From contig JAODTK010005926.1 in NCBI GenBank assembly GCA_026419785.1, positions 62,001 through 126,000 on the forward strand: DNA of 64,000 bases, read 5' to 3'. The position numbers and the translations under genes are program-made. How positions within the stretch are numbered: position 1 is the first letter of the stretch; each line of letters opens with the position of its first letter. The notes beneath the pieces are model-generated. The model made no database searches. It saw only the letters and a program-made list of their open reading frames with translations, and was not told the origin of the DNA. Positions 57,489-64,000 of this stretch are shown here, in pieces. The DNA is from Sclerodactyla briareus (Eukaryota > Echinodermata > Holothuroidea > Dendrochirotida > Sclerodactylidae).

Positions 57489-57524
57489 TAATAATAATAA
57501 TAATAATAATATAATAATAATAAT
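57150..57524 (+). repeat. Tandem duplication carrying two AAT microsatellites
   Basis: Two units start with ATGTTGCGAAACAAATACAT (57151 and 57323). Each continues through GCCGGCC and TCGCGGACTGATCAC (57206 and 57388), then CTCAAGAAA, and ends in an AAT tract (57234-57311, about 78 bases; 57415-57524, about 110 bases). The frames of Asn, Ile or Tyr runs here are microsatellite translations. Confidence 0.9.
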
Positions 57525-57955
57525 TGAGTGCTGTAATTTTGACTGAAGTTTTTCATGTAGATGAGGTATCGAACGATGGCCGTCATTTTCAAATATCATT
57601 GATGCCTATTCTCTCGGATCTTTCAAAGCTGATGAAACTTCAATAAACATTTTTTTCTTAGGAAAAGATGGACTGACGACTGACGCGGAATTGCGGAAGG
57701 ACTATATAAAATGCAGCAGCATATGCCAATGGACGATATCCAGCTGTATGAGGAAGATATTTTTATAGTGCTCATTCCGCGCCAGTGGTGCTCACCAATC
57801 CGGCATTGGTACCCGCGGTTATAATTTAGAGTTCGTTCCTTTATATTTGGACAGATGGGAGAATATTCCAACACTTTCTCTGTATCTACGCTCACGTAAA
57901 TTTGACATTAATGGAGTCATGTCGCATCCCGCCGTGGACAGCTTTGAATCGCAAC
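57525..57955. other. No feature recognised
   Basis: Interval between the AAT duplication and block C, without coding or repeat signals that I recognise. Confidence 0.35.
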
Positions 57956-58269
57956 CAGGGCTCCCGGAAACTGTATTTTATGTCCCCATCTGACGAAAAC
58001 GATCATGTGACCCGGGGGATCCGACCCGCTCCAACACTACATAATATAACACTGTATTGGAGCCCTGGACTGCATTTATTTGACAGTAGTGATGGTATAA
58101 CGTAATGTATGATGGGTGCCCGACCTCAATGCAACCCCATACCCTTCCCATATCAAGGTAAACCCCGAGGGCACCTATGAGTTCAAAGGGACTATGGGCT
58201 GATGCCTTTGTAGGAAATGTGCATGAGGGTCCGGTGCCCAACTTCTATGCCAACCCATTCACCTCTTCC

Positions 58270-58545
58270 CACAATAGGTAAACCTGTTTCAGAGGAAGGG
58301 TTGGTCGCCCATGCAGCCGCCATCTTTTTTTCCTCTTTACCCTGTTCCAGAGAGGAGACAAGGCAATGCGGCGGGGGGGTGGGTCAAGGCGCAGTGGGTT
58401 CCTAACGAGATCCACGGACCGAGCACTCAAGGTCAAGTGTTTTGCTCAAGACGCATAACGTAAAAAATACGGTTGGGCTTTGAACTCGACAATCATGCGA
58501 TCTGCGTCCAAAAGCTTCTACCGACTGAGCTATGCTAGTCAATGG
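58270..58545 (-). mobile_element. tRNA-derived SINE, second family, copy in block C
   Basis: Minus strand: TAGCTCAGTCGGTAGAAGC (box A region, about 58517-58535) and GAGTTCAAAGCCC (box B region, about 58474-58486), followed by the same body as the block B copy. It was duplicated with the block rather than inserted independently, because flanking sequence on both sides is also shared. Confidence 0.7.
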
Positions 58546-58876
58546 TATAACTGCCATAGACCAATTAGGCAGCTACATGTCAAGGGATATTGAAAATGTC
58601 AAAGAGCAACATTAATGGCCATATATAGATTACCATTATTTATGTTGATTCTTGTAAAAAATCCGGAATTCTGCATGACTGTGACTTGGAGTACTGGAAA
58701 CTTGGAATGTATGATGTAGTGCAGTATGTCTGCGACACATAATCCCCATTACCAATGCAACCTTCTCTGCTCTGCACTGCTTGGAGCTCAAGTTAGGTCA
58801 CTGTCACATAGATGGGGATTCTGTTAAGTGGGAGCATTTGACATGAGGCAGAGAGTCTGCACTTTCATTTAAAAGT

Positions 58877-58938
58877 GTATATATTATATATATATATTAT
58901 ATATAGCATATATTTAAGAGTTATATTATATATATATA

Positions 58939-58980
<42 letters not shown>

Positions 58981-58995
58981 TATAATATATATATC
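58877..58995 (+). repeat. TA-rich microsatellite, expanded only in block C
   Basis: An imperfect TA/TATAA tract of about 118 bases. The same position in block B (about 48640-48655) has only GTGTATATCGG between shared flanks, so the tract grew after the duplication or shrank in B. Confidence 0.85.
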
Positions 58996-59149
58996 TTAAT
59001 TATATCCCTGTTTGGCCTGTATGATCTCAGATACAAACAAGCTTGCCCAATGACTTTTTCTGATTCAGTTTATGGCGAGCAACTTTCAAGGGAGAAAACA
59101 TGATTTGATTTGAATTCCACATATAATCGCTTGCGCAAGACCTCTCAAT

Positions 59150-59800
59150 GACACTTCGACCTCAAATTCCCGGACAAAATCCGACATTAATGATGAGCCA
59201 CTGACCGACCAACGGAACATCTATGGTCAATCTAGCCAACTTTGTAGCAGAAGTGCGTTCCAATTTTTGGCAACTTTTTCCATATTGCTCATAATAACGC
59301 CCCTCTAAAATTCTTGACCTGAATTCCATATGCCCCCAAAGGTATAACCGCTAGTCACCGATGACACTAACTGATCGAGCATTATGAAAAATACAACTTT
59401 TTTTTAAGAGGAGTACATTTTCGGATTTCGGGTTTTTCTTTCGCACAATGGCCCTAGGCTCCTTTAATTGTCATTGACCTTTTGGTTGTCAAAGGTCACC
59501 CAGCAGTCAATGCAGCCGTCTCTAAATGATGTCCACTTTGATCAATATCCATAAAAGCATGAGTATTTGAGGGCTAAAAGCATTCACTTTGCATATCGTT
59601 CTTTCTAGAATTTCAACAGATTTGCCCTACCACCTTTAATTCCTGAACGACGAATAGGTAACCACTATCAATGATACACTGGTCGGGTATGTGGTCATCG
59701 GACGCTAATCTGCAGAAGAGTACTGTTTTGCAGTTTTTCACATATGGCCCCTTTGCTCTTCAGAGTCAGAGCCATTTGACCTTGCTCTTTCAGTGGTCAA
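59150..59800 (+). repeat. Diverged units related to the 5-6 kb satellite
   Basis: GAGTACATTTTCGG...CACAATGGCCCTAGGCTCC (59412-59462) and GAGTACTGTTTTGCAG...CACATATGGCCCCTTTGC (59717-59757) mark units about 300 bases apart, both followed by TTTGACCTT-like words. Wording and order resemble the ATAATGGGCC array of 5.16-6.48 kb. The right end (59.72-59.80 kb) is shared with block B at 49.89-49.98 kb. Confidence 0.6.
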
Positions 59801-59814
59801 CGATGATTTACCAG

Positions 59815-59824
59815 ATGATAGATA

Positions 59825-59867
<43 letters not shown>
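59815..59867 (+). repeat. GATA microsatellite
   Basis: About ten GATA units with flanking GATAATAGA interruptions. A shorter version lies at 50.10-50.12 kb in block B. Confidence 0.9.
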
Positions 59868-59868
<1 letters not shown>

Positions 59869-62674
59869 GAATAGGAAACATTGTGGTATGGAGCCTTCCC
59901 AGAGGTTTGGTGGTAACGTCCCCGGACCTCACTCCCCTGGTCCCCCACTTCTGTGTGGCTGCGCCTTTGATTTCCAGTAATCGAAAAACTTTCCTCCCCG
60001 TACATTTCGCTCAAATGGCTGTCACCTTGTTGCTGGAGCCCAACGAATCCTGATCACGCATATGAACGGTTTCGCTCCGGAGAAAACTCATGGACACATG
60101 TCAGGTGGGCCCTGGAATTTTGACTTCAGACCGCAAAAAGTTATCCCCATGACCAGGCTACCAACCTATGGCCCTGTACATAGGGACACGCTTCGTTCTT
60201 GGGTAGAGGTGTACGTTGGTCATTTTCCCGTTCAAGGAAGTGTGATTTGGGTATAGTCAATGCCCTCCTCTCCTTCCCTGACGAGGGACTTCGAGAGTCC
60301 GATCCGGGACTTCGTCACGAAAACTGTGAGTGCCACCCCCCTTCACGCAGTGGGCATCACAGTAGTTTCCGAGTCTAAATGGCCTGGATCCGGTACATGT
60401 GTCCCTTCCCCCCTGGGCGGCCACATATCTGAATATTGAGACGCGGCGGCCGTGTCCTGTTAATCAGATCTCACGGTCATACCTGGATAAATATTACGGT
60501 GCAATTCTGGGCTTCCGTAGTAAAATTACGAAATTCACGCTGTGTTATCTCCCCTTTTGTGTTCGGTATCAGCCACTTTTACTTCTGTACTTCGAATGTT
60601 TATTTGTGGAATACACAATATGCTAAGGTCCAGCAGAAACAATTAAACATGGATACAACGATATTTACCAAGATTCATTCAGACCGACGTATATCTCACG
60701 TCACGTGTTAGGTCCCCGCTCAATTGTGCCACGATTTAACATTACCGCTAGCGCCAATTTTCAGGACAATTCCGGGTGTGTATGTAGTCAGGGCTCTGCA
60801 GTTGGGGCTCTTCCTATCTACGGGTAGCTTTTTGGTGAACGCTTACCCGAAAATCGCATGAAGTCTGCGATATAAGAGAGCCTCTTATGGTCGCTTTGGT
60901 TTCCTAGCTCGAAAAAGTGAAGAGAATCAATGTTGTCCTCCGTGCTTTGGCCGCCCGTCATGATGAGAGGTTATGTATTATTTTGGCTGACCCTAGAAAT
61001 GGAGGATCGTTGTACTTGTAGCGACAACAATATTGGTTCAACCCGGCTCAGTCCTGTATGTTGGGCATGCAGCGCCGGTTGTATCAAGTGCTCACAGATC
61101 CCAATGTTCCCATGACTTGTTAGACTATACTCACGGATTTCCGCAAGCGAAGACCGAACCGGTACATAACGTGAAATGATTTGAATTATCGCAACTATGG
61201 TTGATCACATGAGATTCGTTCTCTAACTTTAGATTACCTTAACTCTCACTTTGCCAATTTACAGTTTTGAAAGGACAACTGTCACGATTGTTTTATAATG
61301 GGGCTGATATATAATAGCTGTATGAAAACTGAATGCGTCAGTCCAAACGGGAAGTTTACGACTTTCCGTTACGGACTCACAGTCCTTTGAAATGAAGTTT
61401 GTGATTGTAAACATGTGTATTGAGCATTATGGAAAGGCATCCCATCATGCAATAAGAAACGATGTCGTCGCTTAGCAAACCCTGCAAACATCTTTGTATT
61501 CTATTTGAATTCAAACATTAATATATTTACTTTTTTTTTACGAAAAGGCTTTGTTCCTAGTAGAGAGGATTGCTGTAGTGGGTTGGTTTAGGGTGTTGAT
61601 GTTGTACTTTGGGAGAGAAAGAAAACAGAATCTTTGTTAATGTTGCTTTCCAACGAAATGAACAATGACTACATAACATAATTCCTGTGTTGTCCATTGG
61701 TTGTGGGTTGAACTCATGTCATTGCGCAATTGGGATTTTTCCCCAATTTCTCATTTTCTCTGCTTAATTGGCCCAAACTTTGGGAGGCTAATAACTCCAC
61801 ATCGGAACATCGTATGGAAATGGGATTTGGACCCACAGATATCAGTTTTCCATTCTCCCGATATAACCTCTATTGGATTCAAGCTTGCAGTTGTCTTTTA
61901 ACTAGCTACTCAACGATTCTCTCCGGCTTCGATCGCTGAAGAGCTCGGTGAAGCCGTTTATCACTTCTCTATTACTTATACACTACGCTTGGCTGGCACT
62001 GATCATGACGGTAAAGAAAATTCACCACGTAAACTGAGAAGTGTAGCTTTTTTCGTGGCAGTCACAAATGATCGCCATTGACCTTTTCGCAAATGCACAT
62101 TGCATTTGCACTGTGGATATCTGATGCTGCTGGAGACTTCAGAGCAGTTTTGTGTTAGTATGTATTGGAAAAACCTGTAATTGTAATTGTTCTTTCCCAT
62201 TCTTCGTGCATATTCTCTCAAAATGTATTATGTTGTTCTAATAATTAAGATGGATTGTCGTCTGCTAGCGTCCATCGAACAAGCGACGGCGAATTTTGCA
62301 TGCGTCACTGACAAAATATCGAATACAGCGCAACTCGTATATCGGAATTCACTACTTTCAATATTATTGCGCCATGCACTGCCTGCACACAGTATAGTAG
62401 AAAAGCCCAAATAAAGCCTAGCCAAGGCTAGAAATGCGTCAGATTCTAAGAAGGGAAAGCCCCCTTAATTGACGACAACCATCCTTTATTAATACATCTT
62501 TATCATGACGAATCTGACTAAAATGTGTTCATTTATTAATTAACGCAGAAAATTCCAAGAATTCAAGTTTATTATCCCATCGCTGACATTCCTATTTGGC
62601 CTTTCATTAATTGCTCTTTGCCCCCGGGGGGGGGGGCAGAGCTAAAACAATGCTTGCGAGAGACTTTTGCGACA

Positions 62675-62796
62675 GGTCCATTGCCTGTTCTACTGTTTTG
62701 CTAAGCAGATCTCTGAATTCGAACTTTGCATCGGGCCGCCATGCCCCGCACCTAGCCCGACATTTCCGAGAACCAATCGTGCGCAGTGACAGCCTG
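62675..62796. other. 122-bp patch nearly identical to block B, copy C
   Basis: Partner of 52967-53088: one A/T substitution (CATTTCC here, CAATTCC there) and no indels. Just left of it lies a G tract (62627-62637) and several indel differences from B. Confidence 0.7.
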
Positions 62797-62991
62797 ACGG
62801 GTCCACGCATCGAAGCCGGCTCCAAACCGCAAAAAATAGTCAAAACATAGCTGATCGTCTGGACATTTGAAATCTGCTATCTGACAGCTGGCAATCCAAC
62901 TAATTAGATTACAGGGATTGCTAAGTAGGACAAATTAGGTTGCAACAGTTTTTTGTCGCGCTCTGTATATTTTTTTTTAGAGTTAGCAATA

Positions 62992-63135
62992 GGCTACATG
63001 CCATCAATAACTAGACACCGCCTGCGTTATACCGCCAACTTTTATAATCCCCACTTTGCCATAACCTTTTTCTATTTTTGTTGCCCGTTACTCCTAAATA
63101 CAAGCACATTTATTCAAGACACAACCGTTAACCAC
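62992..63135. other. Short unique interval
   Basis: Sequence right of block C; no feature recognised. Confidence 0.3.
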
Positions 63136-63935
63136 ATGACCACCCGACAGAGGTCTAGAAACTTGAGGTCAATGGTCACACACATGCAGGTCAAACATTA
63201 TATCACAATGGTGAACCGTCCAGCCTTCACAGATATTCAATTCTCTCCGGTTACGGCCAGAAAACAGTTTTTGACTCCCTAATGACCTTGAATGAGCCCC
63301 CTTTTGACATGGCAGTTTTTTTTCTGAAAATTGAAACTCTCCATGTGATACATTGTCCACTCCTAATAGCATTTTTGCATGCTGTAACACGCCCGTTGCA
63401 GCTATTGCCTAAAAAGTACTATAATCAGTTTTTACCCCTAAGTTACCCTTAATGACCTTCAAAGCAAAACTATCGCAAATTTGACCTCGATGACCTGAAA
63501 ATAAATGCGGCCATGCTTTTTCGGGACCAACTGTACCCCTAATAACAAGTTTCGCGCGTCCAAAATCCGACATGTTGCAAAAAATTACACAAATTTGACC
63601 TCGGATTACCTTGAAAATGCCACATGTTTTTTTCGGGCCATTTCACCCCTGCGTACCACTTTCGTGTAGAAATCGGACAAACTTGAAACTTCTGTGTAAA
63701 TCACACACCAAAGCAGAGGGCCGCAGACTTACGGTAATACCCGTTTTCGAAAGAATCGGAGATCTCTATGGGATCACCCGTGTAACCAAGTTTCAGCTAA
63801 ATGAGTGAAGGCGTTGAGGTTATCGCCTAAACGCGAAAATCTTCCGGCGGGCGGCCGGCGGACACGGCCGTCGGCGGCGGCGGACACGACGAAGGCAAAA
63901 ACCATAATCTCCCCGAGTGGGGATATAATGACGAT
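63136..63935 (-). repeat. Inverted GGGGATAT family copy
   Basis: The reverse complement begins CATTATATCCCCACTCGGGG followed by ATTATGGTTTTTGCC, then a GC-rich CCGTCCGCCG-like stretch (63846-63894), TAGCTGAAACTTGGTTACAC and GTAAGTCTGC. Further units with CAAATTTGACCTCG on the plus strand at about 63476 and 63594 lie about 118 bases apart. This is the same family and order as 1028-1980, in the opposite direction. Confidence 0.65.
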
Positions 63936-64000
63936 TAATGACTAGACATGTGTGGCGGTAACCGTCGACGTTTATATCCCCCGCAGAATGGCCTTTGTTG

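Larger units (their letters stand above)
57960..62991 (+). repeat. Duplicated block C (sister of block B)
   Basis: Collinear with block B in the same orientation (see 46860-53288). It begins at TTTATGTCCCCATCTGACGAA inside an ATCAAATC-family remnant and ends at GAGTTAGCAATA. The stretch 59.89-62.99 kb aligns with 50.17-53.288 kb throughout. Most differences are one-base indels; larger ones are the LINE gap at 58.56 kb, the TA expansion at 58.88 kb and different content between 59.1 and 59.7 kb. Confidence 0.85.

Noticed and set aside
57203..57599. Frames of long Ile, Tyr or Asn runs
   Set aside because: They are translations of AAT microsatellites.

Overview
This window reads as gene-poor nuclear DNA from an animal. 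It has no operons, no ribosome-binding-site-led genes and no long open reading frames. It does contain tRNA-derived SINEs, a LINE remnant, hAT-type miniature elements with target-site duplications (TSDs), microsatellites and satellite-like arrays rich in TGACCTTTGACCT-type motifs. Repeats of this style (arrays with TTTGACCT words, and families beginning GGGGATATTATGG) are familiar from marine invertebrate genomes; a marine invertebrate is my best guess, and the species or phylum cannot be fixed from the sequence. Paralogous copies within the window differ largely by one-base insertions or deletions, which suggests a noisy long-read assembly with incomplete polishing. Broken frames should therefore be read with caution.

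Layout. Positions 1-7000 hold satellite-like families: a 345-bp tandem duplication, then a roughly 145-bp monomer array organised in threes at 5.16-6.48 kb. Positions 7-9 kb hold two well-bounded non-autonomous DNA transposons. Positions 9-15 kb are mostly featureless apart from dispersed repeat fragments. Positions 15.5-17.1 kb carry a roughly 300-bp tandem array with a complete tRNA-SINE at its end. Positions 17-27 kb have long C/G tracts, a polypyrimidine block, a hairpin-led repeat at 20.76 kb and dispersed families. At 27.86-27.98 kb on the minus strand is the only convincing host coding piece: a short terminal exon with a good splice acceptor and GC-rich third positions. Positions 28-34 kb return to the 300-bp family, interrupted by a second copy of the 8.1-kb transposon whose target can be reconstructed from a neighbouring uninterrupted copy. 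Positions 37.3-39 kb hold a palindromic minisatellite.

Positions 39-63 kb form a mosaic of segmental duplications. Block A (41.29-42.32 kb), block B (46.86-53.29 kb) and block C (57.96-62.99 kb) share sequence, with an inverted piece at 39.04-39.45 kb and a second duplicated pair at 40.2 and 44.3 kb. Later events can be read against the sister copies: a LINE insertion with an 8-bp TSD is present in B and absent in C, a TA microsatellite has expanded in C only, and a roughly 930-bp GTACTC-rich segment is present in one copy only. A 751-bp terminal-inverted-repeat element (43.08-43.83 kb) and a 68-bp hAT-like element with perfect 8-bp TSDs (44.15-44.22 kb) lie between the blocks.

No complete protein-coding gene, genuine tRNA or rRNA gene, CRISPR array or prokaryotic-style system was found. 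The biology visible here is repeat turnover and duplication history rather than a gene pathway.
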